Positions 22,856 to 33,590 of a stretch of 64,000 nucleotides of DNA are shown here, in pieces. The stretch lies in NCBI GenBank assembly GCA_038503035.1, contig JAVSML010024622.1:701255-765254 (forward strand), in the 5' to 3' direction. The DNA is from Crocodylus rhombifer. Taxonomy: Eukaryota; Chordata; Crocodylia; Crocodylidae. Both the position numbers and the translations under genes were made by a program. The notes under the pieces are model-generated. The model did no database searches and was not told the DNA's origin. It was given only the letters and a program-made list of their open reading frames with translations. The first letter of the stretch is position 1; each line of letters begins with the position of its first letter.

Positions 22856-23110
22856 TCCCACTGCTAAGTAGGGATTATTCCCCGCTCCCCTTTGCCTTCT
22901 GCAGACACCTGAGCATTAGTTAGCAGACCACACGCTGGCTACAGTCCATGTTGTAGGAGAGGATAGAGGCAGACAGGCTTTTTGGAGCTAATCAACAGGT
23001 AGCTTAATGTCCCTTCCTTGGAAGAGCTGTTTAAGAAGAACTACATTAGTTAACAGAGAGAGGCTTTGTTTTCTTAATGAGCTAATAAACACTGAGTTAA
23101 GGGTGATAAA

Positions 23111-24030
23111 CAGGAATCCAGGTTTTCCGTTTCCCATGGAAAAATGGAGTAAACCATGGATTTTGCCTTTTACCAGAGGCAAACGTGGATTTCTCATTTT
23201 ATCAGAGAAACCCACTGATTTTGCCATTTTGCAATGAGCTCCCTGCAGGCTGGCAGAGAGTGGGAGGAAGGTGGAGAGACAGGGGGCTCCATGTACACGG
23301 ACATGCATGTGGCCCCAGGCAGCCTGTAGGGCAGCCCCAGCAGGTAAGTGTGGAGGGAAAGGGGAACTGAGGCACCTGTAGGGAGGGAGCTGGGCAGGGC
23401 TGAAGCTGATGCCCAGCTGGGTGGGACTTGGGGCCCAGGTCTGCAGTACATGGCTGCAGGGCCCCAGCCAGGAGCAGGATAGGGCTGTGGGTGGCTCATC
23501 CAGGGGAGGGCCAGCTCCTCACTGCTGTGCACACTCCAGGGAGCAGTGGGGACCCACAACCCCAAGAGCTGTACCCAGGGCAGGGGGAAGGGGGGTGACC
23601 AGTGGCAAGGAGATCCTCAGCAGCTCCACTCTTCCCTGCTGTGTTGGGTCATGCCTGCTGGGGTCCAGAGGCCCTGGAGGAGGGAAGAAGGGCTAGAGCT
23701 CAAGCCCACAGCCTGCATCTGCCCTGCACACAGACTTGGGGAGCACGGCCCCCCTCTGCCCCTCGGGAATGCAAAGTGGCAGGGAGCTGCCCCCCCAAGG
23801 CTGCAGCAGTGGGGGAATGGGGGCAGGGGGCTATGCAACCAGGTCCATAGCCCTGGCAGCTGGGGACCCCCTCCTCCGATAGAGCTGGGGGAACAGGGGC
23901 TGTAGGTGGGGGGGTGAGGACCACTAACAAGGCTGGGGGGGGGGGGGCGCCTTTAATTTTAATAACAGATTTTGGGTGTTTCTTAGCAGAGAATTTGGTA
24001 TTTTTTAATCAGAGAAAACCAGGATCCCTG
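23111..24030. mobile_element. hAT element, 920 bp, near-perfect TSD
   Basis: It begins CAGGAATCCAGGTTTTCCG and ends, reversed, CAGGGATCCTGGTTTTCTC. The flanks are GTGATAAA (23103-23110) and CTGATAAA (24031-24038), 7 of 8 identical. Compared with 18514-19963 the ends are swapped, so the two copies lie in opposite orientation. A G13 run at 23935-23947 mirrors the C13 run of the other copy. The GC-rich interior has overlapping frames on both strands but no domains. Confidence 0.75.
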
Positions 24031-24038
24031 CTGATAAA

Positions 24039-24300
24039 CATTCCCTGCTTGCTGGGCTGCTCAGGTGTGTGTGTGTGTGGGGGAGAAATAATCAGAGTGT
24101 TCTGCTGGGGCCTGTCCATGCTCCTCTCATCTCTGCCCTGTGGAAGCAAAGGTAGGGTTGCTCTAGCGCCCCCCTGCTTCCAGCCTGAGCCACTGCAGGC
24201 ATGACCCTGCGTTACTGGGATGTTTGTCTGAGTTACAAACTGATTTAGCCTAGCCAGGTTCGATTAACCTGCAAAGATTGAATCAATTCAGACTCAGGCT
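24039..24300. repeat. Repeat fragment resembling the 22515/45920 family
   Basis: Fragments 'cttgctgggctg' and 'ggcatgaccctg' occur in the same order as in the family copy at 45900-46060 read in reverse. A GT run lies at 24065-24080. The boundaries and affiliation are tentative. Confidence 0.3.
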
Positions 24301-24834
24301 TTTTGAATACCTGTGCCTAGCTTGTAAGTTTCCAATGCCTGTTTAATAGGAAAACTCCCACAACTCTTTCCACCAGTGTACCAGTTCTGGATACATAAAA
24401 CTTTTCCCCTACTCAGTCCAGGTGGCATAACAGGGCATTTAGGGATGGGCCAAAGAACATGGCAATACAATTCTGGAAACCCTTGCAGCCATGGAACAAG
24501 TGGTGGAGTCTTAATCAATATGGCTCAGATTTGATGTCTTTATACCTAAGTTTTATTAACAAGATATAACCCTAAATGGTACACTAGACTTTATCATAGC
24601 TTCTTATATCATGATTTCTTATGTGATAACCATCAATTCCTACAATCTACCAGGTACAATGAGATCAAAGAGAGAGGATCCTATGAGTTCTTGATTTATT
24701 CTACAATTCTGAACTTGGCATTTATTTAAATCAAGCCTTAAACCTTCCAGATAGCTCCAGAATCCAGCTCCTTGGATGAAGGATACTCATGGGACTTGGG
24801 GCCAGATCAAACAAAGGAAATAGACCAGTGATTC

Positions 24835-24975
24835 TCAACCAAGGTGTTGTAACCTTTGGGTGCTGTGAGATCCTTGTAACGGTGTTGTGAGATGTTCCTG
24901 CACAAATAGTTGCACCTACACATGATTCACAAGAGAAACTTAGAGACTTCAAATAGGAATCCATAATGTCACAGT
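24835..24975 (+). repeat. hAT MITE fragment (partner of 10735-10880)
   Basis: It starts with a hAT-like terminal sequence CAGTGATTCTCAACC followed by 'aaggtgttgtaacc'. Its distal half is the reverse complement of 10740-10805. No right terminal repeat is seen, so the copy is truncated. Confidence 0.55.
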
Positions 24976-26088
24976 CTTGCTGACTTGTTGTGGTCTTTCT
25001 GTGTTTGTTGCAACAGAAGAATTTCTCTCTCATTTTTCCATAGTCAAGAAATGAGCGAAACTTAAGAGAGAGGATTTTCTGAGGTGTGTTTTGAAGTGAA
25101 GAATCACTGACAGATGTACAGATTTGATCCAGGTAAGATTAGAGCACTTTGAAGAAACAGTCAAGTTTCAATAGAAAAGCTTTTGAGCATTGTGTGTCAT
25201 TCTACTGTAAATGATTAGAAACAGGTGATGGAAGGAAGATATGTATTTACCTACACTGCAAGGCAATATGAAATGAAACTGACTGCAGTAATACACTGGC
25301 ATTTTAACAACATAAGCATTTGTGGTAACAGAAATACTAGAATGCAAGTATTCATTTTATCATACAAGTTGTTTTAGAACATGGCTTTGGCATAATTCCT
25401 TGTTACCATTTACATTTCAAATGGAAATAAAATTCACCGTCATGCTGCCCGCCGTTGGCAAAAACACACATTCTCCCATCACACTGTACAAACTAGGTGT
25501 AAGTGTAACACGCCCAGCCCATTACCTAAGCAATTCTAAACAAAACGTCTCTAATAGATAATATGCTTCAGGCAACTGCCCAAGTCAACAGAAGGATTTT
25601 ATCAGCAATCCTTTTGTTCTTTGGCAGAATTTGGTGTTAATGTTACATATAATAACATTTGTGTATAGTGCACTATAAACACAACATACATGTATGTTGG
25701 AACTTTCATCCCAAAGCAATACACTAAACATTATTAACAAGGATTACTTCATCCATCACTGAAATGTATCTCTGTACAGAGTAAAAGCTAGCAACTGGAT
25801 AAAAGTATACAGCAACATTACACAATAGTTTAGGACGTATACCGTATCCAATTGGGACTGCCCAGATAATTCATGTAGCTATCCAAAAATTGAGGGCATT
25901 GTTCATCTGTAACCTTGTGATAATCTTTAATGACCATAAATGGCAAACACTTCACTTTTACATTAAGACAGCACCTCTTGAATCACAGCATTCAAGGAAC
26001 AGAGGGCCAACTACTAAATTAATAATACCCCTTCCTAGAGCAAAGAGATCTTCAGTATGTGTCTTTCATCCAAATGCCAGCAGAATGG
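24976..26088. other. Unannotated AT-rich stretch
   Basis: No gene or recognisable repeat found. Confidence 0.5.
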
Positions 26089-26142
26089 GGCTGGACTCGA
26101 TCTTCAGAGATCCCTTCCAGCCCTAAGGTATATTAAGTCTAT
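26089..26142 (+). repeat. CR1 3' tail fragment
   Basis: The text 'ggggctggactcgatcttca', 'gatcccttccagccctaag' and 'aagtctatgga' is the CR1 3' UTR end, as seen at 1170-1225. Only the last 50-60 bp are present, which is the usual extreme 5' truncation of CR1. Confidence 0.7.
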
Positions 26143-26359
26143 GGAATATAATGGCCTTTAACTCGTGAAATTTAACAGAAGCAGAACTCAATACAGCATA
26201 CTCCCTCTGTCCTGTTAAGTAGTTATAAGCCGAGCGATTACATGCGCATGTCTACAAGTCACATGTCTACAACTCAGGTACCACAAGACCTTTTTGGTTT
26301 GTGGCCTCCACAGTAGCATACAAAACATGGATTTAGGCAACTATGTTCCTTGTATGCTG

Positions 26360-26564
26360 CAGTGGTTTTCAAACTTCCTAAAGCCATGGAGCCCTTTCAC
26401 ATCATTTTTACTGTGGAGCTCCTAGCTCCTGACTTCGCAGGCTGTGAGCTGATGTGTAGGCCAGCCTACCTATGACATCTCCCAGCCTGTGCCTCCTCTG
26501 CCATCACCCCCAAACTCTTTGGGGAACCCTGTGCAATTTGTGGAATACAGTTTGAAAACCACTG
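26360..26564. mobile_element. hAT MITE, 205 bp
   Basis: Long terminal inverted repeats CAGTGGTTTTCAAACTT and (reversed) CAGTGGTTTTCAAAC enclose a short non-coding interior. The flanks GTATGCTG and GTATGGCA share their first five bases, consistent with a decayed 8-bp TSD. Confidence 0.75.
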
Positions 26565-26789
26565 GTATGGCACAAAGAGAGAGTTAGGCACCTCAGAAGG
26601 ATGATACAAAATACTGGCATGCTGAGTAAGAAAGCCCCTAGTTACACAGCTCAGATGCCTGGCTCATGACTACAGGGAGATTCCTTTATCCCCCTGAGAT
26701 CTAACACACACAATTCTCCTTTAAGAGTCCGTATCTAAAAAACTTCTTTCCAAGCACTGAGTGGGGCTTATTCTTTTCTTTTAAAACAT

Positions 26790-27230
26790 AGCTGGAGGAG
26801 CAGCTCACCTTGGTCTAGTGATTCTAGCACTTGCCTGAGACATTTGCATAAGATTAATTTAGCAAGACAGAGAACACAAGATGCAGCATAACTATAACCT
26901 AATGGTTAAGGCACTTGTACAGAAGAATGGTGTCTTGGATTCCAATCTCTGCTCCCAGAACTGTCTGTACCTGTTACATTAAATGGTCACTAAATGTAAA
27001 GGAAAATGACCCTGGATACAGAATCTAGGACTTGCCCTCTCCCAGGCAAGTAATATCACCTCTTGAGCTCTCACTCCAGCCCCACGAATTTTACCTTCTT
27101 AACTGCATACAACAACCCAAGATGAGGAATAAGGAGTCCTGCCACCAGCCTAACTTAACTTACTGGAGAGCACTCTCCTGATGGGCAGCTGATGTAGGTT
27201 TCAATCCACCTCCGACTGAGGAAGGCCTAG
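26790..27230. repeat. Cluster of tRNA-derived SINE-like segments
   Basis: Several tRNA-promoter-like pieces occur in 450 bp. 'tggtctagtgattctagcac' (26811-26830) has an A-box-like start. 'aacctaatggttaaggcact' with 'ggattccaatc' (about 26895-26955) has A- and B-box-like parts. 'taacttactggagagcac' with 'ggtttcaatcc' (about 27150-27215) has both. A possible antisense piece lies at 27000-27075. None folds as an intact tRNA, so these are best read as tRNA-derived SINE relics. Confidence 0.4.
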
Positions 27231-27258
27231 AAACCTGGTCACAATTTAACCTCTAAAT

Positions 27259-27602
27259 CAAGGGTTGGCAATGTTTTTTGATGGGGAGGGAGGGGGCAGA
27301 ATGACTTAGCTCAGGTTGAAGGTAGGCTGGCATTAGGACCCAGCTGCAGCATGGTATAGTGAAAGCCCCCTTCCTGCCAGAGCCTGTGCTACCTTACTTT
27401 GGTACAGCATAGGCAGTGCTCCCCCTGTGCCTAAGCCCTGGGTACGCAACCACAGCACAGCATGGCAAAGCTACCCCTTTGCCAAAGCCCCAGGTAACTG
27501 ACTGTGGCATGGCGCACACAGAGCCCCCTCTTGCCAAATGCTGCTGAAGCCGTGGCTCTGTGGGCTGGATCTGGTCTTCAGGCCATAACTGTCAACCCCT
27601 GT
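27259..27602. mobile_element. hAT-related element, about 344 bp
   Basis: The left end CAAGGGTTGGCAATG and the right end (reversed) CAGGGGTTGACAG form an imperfect terminal inverted repeat. The interior is GC-rich and non-coding, with repeated 'gccaaagccc' and 'ggcatgg' words. The flanks do not show a convincing TSD, so the copy may be old or the ends misplaced. Confidence 0.5.
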
Positions 27603-27937
27603 TCCAGACTAATATATTGAAGTTGGGTGGCAACTTCTAGTTCCATGTTATTAATAAAGTGGTTGAAACCACATTTGTGGGAACTTAATCTGTCAGTGTG
27701 CTAGGCACACTTAGGCATGTCTACTGGGTTGGGCCTCATAAAGGACTTGTGTGCTACTACTCTGCCTAGTTTCTGGATACTGGTGGGTCAGAGTCAGAAG
27801 CCAGGTATACCTAGCTGCCCAGAAGTACCCTAACCCAAGCATGTACAAAAACAGAAATGCAGACACTTTGGGGACTTTTGGGTTGAAATGTAGGTGCCTA
27901 CTGATCCTAGCTGCACCTAGGGTTAGGCAGCTGCTAA

Positions 27938-28406
27938 ATCACAGAATCACTGAGTCGGAAGGGACCTAGACAGATCATGTAGTCTGACTCCCTGCCATGG
28001 GCAGGAAGGAGCACTGGGGATGACAGGGGTCATAAGACCCCAGCCAGGTGTCTATCCAGTCTCCTCTTGAAGATTTCCAGGGAAGGCGAGAGCACCACCT
28101 CTCTGGGAAGCCTATTCCAGGCTCTGGCCACCCTTCCAGTGAAGTAGGTCTTCCTAATATCTAACCCAAACCTATCCTCCCTCAGCTTGTGGCCATTGTT
28201 CCTGGTGACTCCAAGGGAGGCCCTGGTGAACAGACTTTCCCCAAGTCCCTGCTGGTGGCCCCTGATAAAGTTGTAGGCAGCCACAAGATCCCCCTCAGTC
28301 TCCTCTTGTGGAAACTGAACAGATTCAGGTCCCCTCAGCCTCTCCTCATAGGGCTGGCCATGGAGGCCCTCAACCATACAAGTGGCCCTCCTCTGGACCC
28401 TCATAA
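27938..28406 (-). mobile_element. CR1 LINE 3' fragment, antisense
   Basis: On the minus strand a 124-codon frame (28404 to 28030) is the CR1 ORF2 C-terminus: [13 protein letters not shown], then a region ending RLDRHLAGVL at the stop. The 3' UTR follows and ends around 27938 ('tcagtgattctgtgattt' on the minus strand), the CR1 octamer-like tail. It belongs to a different, more diverged CR1 subfamily than copies A-C. It is 5'-truncated at 28406. Confidence 0.85.
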
Positions 28407-30195
28407 ATAGGGCCTTTTAGATTGTCATTTTGGACTCAGGTATTTAACATTCACCTAAGTACTGTTTTAAGGGCCAAATTTTTATTTTTGTTTGGACCTG
28501 GTCTTCCTGTCAAACCAAACTTGCATATTGGTGCTTTCATTTGTTCATTTCCTACAGACCTGCAGGCTAAAGAGTGACTGTCTTGTTGACTTGCTCAATT
28601 TTTCCATTGATACTGTTTATTAGTTTCATGTACTGGGTCATGCACATATTACTAATGTATCCAGTAACTTACAATGCTGTGTCATATGGAAACAGAAAGG
28701 AATTATGTGACACTTTGACTGAAGCAAGTGACTTCTCATAATCACATTATTAAATCAACAATCCTTGTGAGGCTGTTAATGTAGGAAAGAGGAACTGGTT
28801 TCCTTCAGGAGGGTAGGAGAAGATGCTTTTCAATTCATTCATTTCCAGAATACTCTGACCAAAATACTAGAGACTGTACTCAGTTGTAACAGTCATGCTT
28901 ATAACAGAGCTGGTTGTCTCAGGTAATCCTAAGGACTTTTTTCATAGCAAATACTTCAGTGAAAATCAACTCTGTTTATGAAGCAACTGGTTATGTTCAT
29001 CCTGAACTGAGATAGATTAAGTCACAAAACTGCATTTCTGAAATATTTCTTTGGTTTCAGGCATGTGAAGGAGCACATGTTACTCTTCAGAGTTGGAGGT
29101 TGCCTGCATAATGAGGCTTTGAGGAACCAGACAAGCAGGGCCAGCCCATCCAATAGGCAAACTGAGCAGTTGCCCCTGCAGGGGCGGTAGTAGCAATATA
29201 TTTTTTGCCCAAAGATGGCAAAACCGGTAGGACCAGCCCTGAAGGTAAGCAAAACTCAAGTGTTAGTACACTAGGGGATTACACACTTCATTGCTTTTTT
29301 AGGCTGAGCTCACTGCATTCAGCAGAGGCTCTGGTTGGCTGACTAGTAGGCTGGTGAGAGAGCCACCTGATTGACTTGACTGTATTCCAGCAAAAATCAT
29401 GTAAAAATCTACAGGCTGCCACAGAACATTTCAATGAATCACCATTTTCTGATACCAAAACCCTCTCTGCTGGATGAAATCCAACCAGGTCTAACACTAA
29501 CTATGGCTTTCCTTTCTAGGAGCACTATGTAATTCCATCTACTCTTGTTCCCATAGCAAGGCCCTCCCTTCTCCCCAGCTTGGTTAGGCATGCTGTGAGA
29601 CTCTTCACCTATGCCACAGCTCTATGTACTCCTACTTTTTCCAGAAGCTCCCCAGTGGGGATTGTGACATATACAGCAAATCAGCCAGTCACCTGATTTT
29701 AGCAACTAGTAGGCTTTCTAGTTTTCCAGTTGCTACTATCAGGGTATCCCACTGGAAACTGAACGTTTCCTGAGGTTCTGGAATTGGCTGACTGTTGTCT
29801 TAAAAAATTATCACATTGTAAACAGAGAAATGTCATCATCTTGAGTGCGACACCTCATTTTGCTTAGCCAATTAACATCTGTATTATCCTTATGCATTAA
29901 TAAATAAGTGTCCCAAGGATTACATTTATCCAGAGACTCTATAACAAGCAATTCATATGCAATTCTTTTGGTATTTTCATGTAGGGCCAAGCAGGGTAGA
30001 AGTGCAGGGGTAATCTCCCCACCTTTGTGTCTTCTGGTGTCAAGATAAGCCAACAAGTGCACAAGAGAGCCCTGGGCAGGGATTCAGGGATAGACCAACG
30101 AATGTAGACTTAAAGTGACCAGGAACTCTTTGAAGGGAGGGTACTGTGATCTGTTCTTGAGTGCAAGGATAGACTTAGGGCACACTAATCAAACT
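28407..30195. other. Unannotated stretch
   Basis: No gene is supported. One small MITE lies at 29136-29241. Frames of 69-83 codons show no domains. Confidence 0.45.
29136..29241. mobile_element. Small MITE, 106 bp
   Basis: The ends CAGGGCCAGCCC and (reversed) CAGGGCTGGTCC form a terminal inverted repeat around 'gcaggggcggtag'. Flanks CAGACAAG and AAGGTAAG match only weakly. A hAT-type origin is likely from the CAG/CTG ends. Confidence 0.55.
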
Positions 30196-30197
30196 CA

Positions 30198-30598
30198 TTG
30201 TCAGGGGCATGGACCAAGGTGGTCAAGGGCCCCAAAGCCCGCCGCACCAAGGCCCCTCCCTCACTGGAGCTTAGCAACAGGTTCGCACCTCTTGCAGCCC
30301 CAGCAGAGCCTGCTCAGTTGCCGGCTCCCGCAGGCAAACCAGGCTCAACCACAGCTACTGCCCCTGCTCTCCCCAAGACAAAACGAGCTCGGGCTATAGG
30401 CTGAGGAGGATCCACGTAGTGAACCAAAGACTGTGGAGCTGGTGTCATCGGGAAGGCTTTGGCTTCCATGACCACAGCCCACTCTTTGGCGAGAGAGGCA
30501 GCAAGCTGCTGGGAAGAGATGGCCTCCACCTCTCCCCCCTGGGGAGGAGGCTCTTCTCAGCCAGGCTGGCTGACCTGCTCCACCGGGCTTTAAACTAA
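30198..30598 (+). pseudogene. CR1 ORF1 with deleted esterase core (copy B)
   Basis: The N-terminal segment (WTKVVKGPKARR and LSNRFAPLA) matches the CR1/L2-type ORF1 start. It then jumps at about 30384-30400 from 'PKTKRAR' straight to RRIHVVNQRL, the distal esterase region. It ends with GRDGLHLSPLGRR and a stop at 30596-30598. Compared with copy C (52268-52837) the stretch with the GDS nucleophile and the GTND block is missing, while the distal D-x-x-H dyad is kept. ORF1 normally binds element RNA and carries a SGNH/GDSL esterase. This copy cannot have esterase activity. Confidence 0.8.
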
Positions 30599-30734
30599 GC
30601 CCGCTGGGGGATGGGGGGACTACTGCCACTGCTGGCCCGCTGAGCAACCCTTGCAAAGCCAGCAGACCAAGGCACTTAAGAGAGCCCACCCCTGCCCCAG
30701 CACTGGCACAATCTGTGGGCAAGGCAAGAGCCCC

Positions 30735-32548
30735 CAAGGGGACACTCGCCTGCCTGTACACTAATGCCAGGAGCCTGGGCAACAAGCAGGAGGAGCTCGT
30801 CCTCCTGCTCAGTGCAAAGAATTAAGACGTCATTGGGATAACGGAGACCTGGTGGGACTCCACCCATGACTGGACCACGGGTATAGAGGGCTGTACCCTG
30901 TACAGGAGGGATCGTGTTGACAAAAGGGGCGGGTGTAGCTCTCTATGTGAAGGAAAGCTACATGTCCCTGCAAGCTGATGTTGGTGACCAGCATGGACAG
31001 CTAGAGACCCTCTGGGTAAAAATTCATGGGGAATACGGCACAGGGGACACAACGGTGGGAGTCTACTGCAGACCTCCCACTCAAAGTCCTGAGCTTCACC
31101 AGGAGTTCGCCCGGGAACTGACTGAGGCCGCTTGCTCCAGGACCTTGGTTGTCATGGGTGACTTCAATTACCCGGACATCTCGTGGGAAGATCACTCAGC
31201 AAAATCCGAGCGGTCGCAAAGCTTTCTCTCGTGCATGGATGACCTCTACTTGACTCAAGAAGTCTATGGGCCAACGAGAGGCAAAGCGCTGCTCAGCCTG
31301 GTACTGGCTACGGGGGACAACCTAATCGGCAACCTAGTGATCGATGGGAAGCTGGGTGACAGTGACCACAAGCTGATCAACTTCACCATCTGCCGTAAAG
31401 CTGGCAAGTCAGTCAGCAACACAGAAGTCCTTGACTTCAGAAAAGCTGACTTCGACAAGCTCAAGAGGCTTGTCGGTCAGGCCCTTAGGGACCATGACCC
31501 CAGGGAGAGGGGAGTTCAAGAAGAGTGGTTGCTTCTCAAGGAAGTGATCCTCAGTGCACAAGCTAAATCTATTCCAACATGGAGGAAAGGCAGCAAGAAG
31601 GCACAGCAGCCCTCCTGGCTCTCCAGGGACCTAGCGGACCTCCTACGACTAAAAAGGAAAGCCTACAAAGGATGGAGGACGGGATTCACCTCCAAGGAGG
31701 ATTATTCTGCACTGGTCCGGTCCTGCAGGGAGCAAACCAGGAAAGACAAGGCTGCAACTGAACTCCAACTAGCTTCAAGCAACAAGGACAACAAAAAGTC
31801 CTTTTTCAGATATGTGGGGAGCCGGAGGAAAAGCAAGGGCAACGTTGGACCCCTGCTAAACCAGATGGGTCTACTGGCAACTGACGCCCAGGAAAAAGCC
31901 AACCTATTAAATAGGTACTTTGCGTCAGTCTTTCATCAGTCCCATGGGACGCCCATGCCTGCTATGGGACAGGGAGATCCGGGTGATGGGGATCCCCTAC
32001 CCTCCATAAATGTTGACCTCGTGATGGAACATCTTGAGAAGCTGGATGCCTTCAAGTCAGCTGGCCCTGACAATCTGCACCCCAGGGTACTCAAGGAGCT
32101 GGCGAGTGTCATAGCCCAGCCCCTGGCACGGATCTTTGAAAACTCCTGGCACTATGGTGTAGTGCCCGAAGACTGGAAGAAGGCCAATGTGGTGCCGATC
32201 TTCAAGAAAGGGAGGAGAGTGGATCCGGCTAACTACAGGCCCATTAGCCTGACTTCTATCCTGGGGAAGATCTTAGAAAAGTTTATTAGGGAGGCCATCC
32301 TTGATGGACTGGCCCAGGCTAACATCCTAAGGGATAGCCAGCACAGGTTTGTTGCGGGTAGGTCTTGTTTGACCAATCTCATTTCTTTCTATGACCAGGT
32401 GACCTATCACCTGGACAAGGGAGAAGAGATTAATGTCATATATCTTGACTTCAAAAAAGCTTTTGATCTGGTATCCCATGATCACCTCTTGGCCAAACTG
32501 CCCAGTTGTGGCCTTGGCTCCACCACGATCCGCTGGCTGGGAAACTAA
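30735..32548 (+). pseudogene. CR1 ORF2 endonuclease and RT, first part (copy B)
   Basis: ORF2 begins with LACLYTNARSLGNKQEEL and ITETWWDS (endonuclease catalytic Glu region). A stop sits at 30823-30825, and a frameshift near 30930 divides KRGG from VALYVKESY. From about 30917 it is open for over 1600 nt. It shows VVMGDFNYPDISWE (catalytic Asp/Asn of the endonuclease), then DSDHKLINF (catalytic Asp-His), a linker, and RT blocks AGPDNLHPRVLKEL, NYRPISLTSILGK and LDFKKAFD. It is cut at 32546-32548 by TAA where copy A has TGG (Trp). This is the best-preserved CR1 coding stretch in the window. Confidence 0.92.
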
Positions 32549-33496
32549 CCCCGTGGTTGGACCCAGAGGGTTGTAATTGATGGCAGTCACTCATCATGGT
32601 GCCCTGTGACCAGTGGGGTCCCTCAAGGCTCCGTCCTTGGACCCATACTGTTCAACATCTTCATTAATGATGTGGACATTGGAGTCAGGAGTGGACTGGC
32701 CAAGTTCGCCGATGACACCAAACTTTGGGGCAAAGCATCCACGCCAGAATATAGGTGAGTGATCCAGGCTGACCTGGACAAGCTCAGCAAATGGGCAGAC
32801 GAGAATCTGATGGTGTTTAACACCGAAAAATGCAAGGTTCTCCACCTTGGGAGGAAAAACCTGCAGCATCCTTATAGGCTCGGCAGTGCTATGTTGAAGA
32901 AAGAGACTTGGGGGTCATCACTGACCACAAGATGAACATGAGCCTGCAATGCGATTCTGCGGCTAGTAAAGCAACCAAAACACTGGCTTGCATCCATAGA
33001 TGCTTCTCAAACAAATCCCGGGACGTCATTCTCCCCTTGTACTCGGCCTTGGTGAGGCCGCAGCTGGAGTACTGCGTCCAGTTTTGGGCTCCACAATTCA
33101 AAAAGGATGTGGAGAAGCTTGAGAGAGTCCAGAGGAAAGCCACACACATGATCAGAGGTCAGGAAAACAGATCTTACGATGATAGGCTGAGAGACATGGG
33201 ACTCTTTAGCCTGGAAAAGCGTAGGCTCAGGGGTTATCTGATGGCCACCTATAAGTTTATTAGGGGTGACCACCAGGATCTGGGGGAATGTTTGCTCACC
33301 AGAGCGTCCTAAGGGATGACTAGGTCAAACGGTCACAAACTCCTGCAAGACCGTTTCAGGCTGGACAGAAGGAAGAATTTCTTTACTGTCCGAGCCCCCA
33401 AGGTCTGGAACAGTCTGCCAGCGGAGGTGGTTCAAGCACCTACATTGAACACCTTCAAGAGTAAATTGGATGCTTATCTTGCTGGGATCCTATGAC
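32549..33496 (+). pseudogene. CR1 ORF2 RT and C-terminus, second part (copy B)
   Basis: The frame continues past the TAA with [20 protein letters not shown] and FADDTKLWG (catalytic Asp pair at about 32705-32716). It then meets TGA at 32756-32758, at a CGA-to-TGA type site. A 13-base deletion near 32897 shifts the frame into 32908-33312. The C-terminus matches copy A, including ERVQRKATHMIRG and the end LDAYLAGIL. Confidence 0.9.
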
Positions 33497-33508
33497 TCCA
33501 GCTGACTT

Positions 33509-33525
33509 CCTGCCCTTTGGGCAGG
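33509..33525 (+). other. CR1 3' UTR stem-loop (copy B)
   Basis: The same perfect 7-bp hairpin with a TTT loop as at 1153-1169, immediately downstream of the ORF2 stop. Confidence 0.7.
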
Positions 33526-33590
33526 GAGCTGGACTCGATGATCTCCCAAGGTCCCTTCCAGCCCTGATGTCTATAAAATCTATGAAATTT

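Larger units (their letters stand above)
30196..33590 (+). mobile_element. CR1 LINE, copy B, near-complete coding span
   Basis: This is the longest CR1 in sense orientation. It holds the remains of ORF1 (30198-30598), ORF2 endonuclease and RT (from about 30735 to 33496), and the 3' UTR with its stem-loop and 'tctataaaatctatgaaa' end. ORF1 has lost its esterase core. ORF2 has an early stop at 30823-30825, a frame change near 30930, stops at 32546-32548 and 32756-32758, and a 13-base deletion near 32897. The 3' 1.2 kb is almost identical to copy A. It is a recent but dead insertion. Confidence 0.93.

Noticed and set aside
26880..26960. Possible functional tRNA gene
   Set aside because: A- and B-box-like words are present, but acceptor and anticodon stems do not pair, so a tRNA-derived SINE is more likely.
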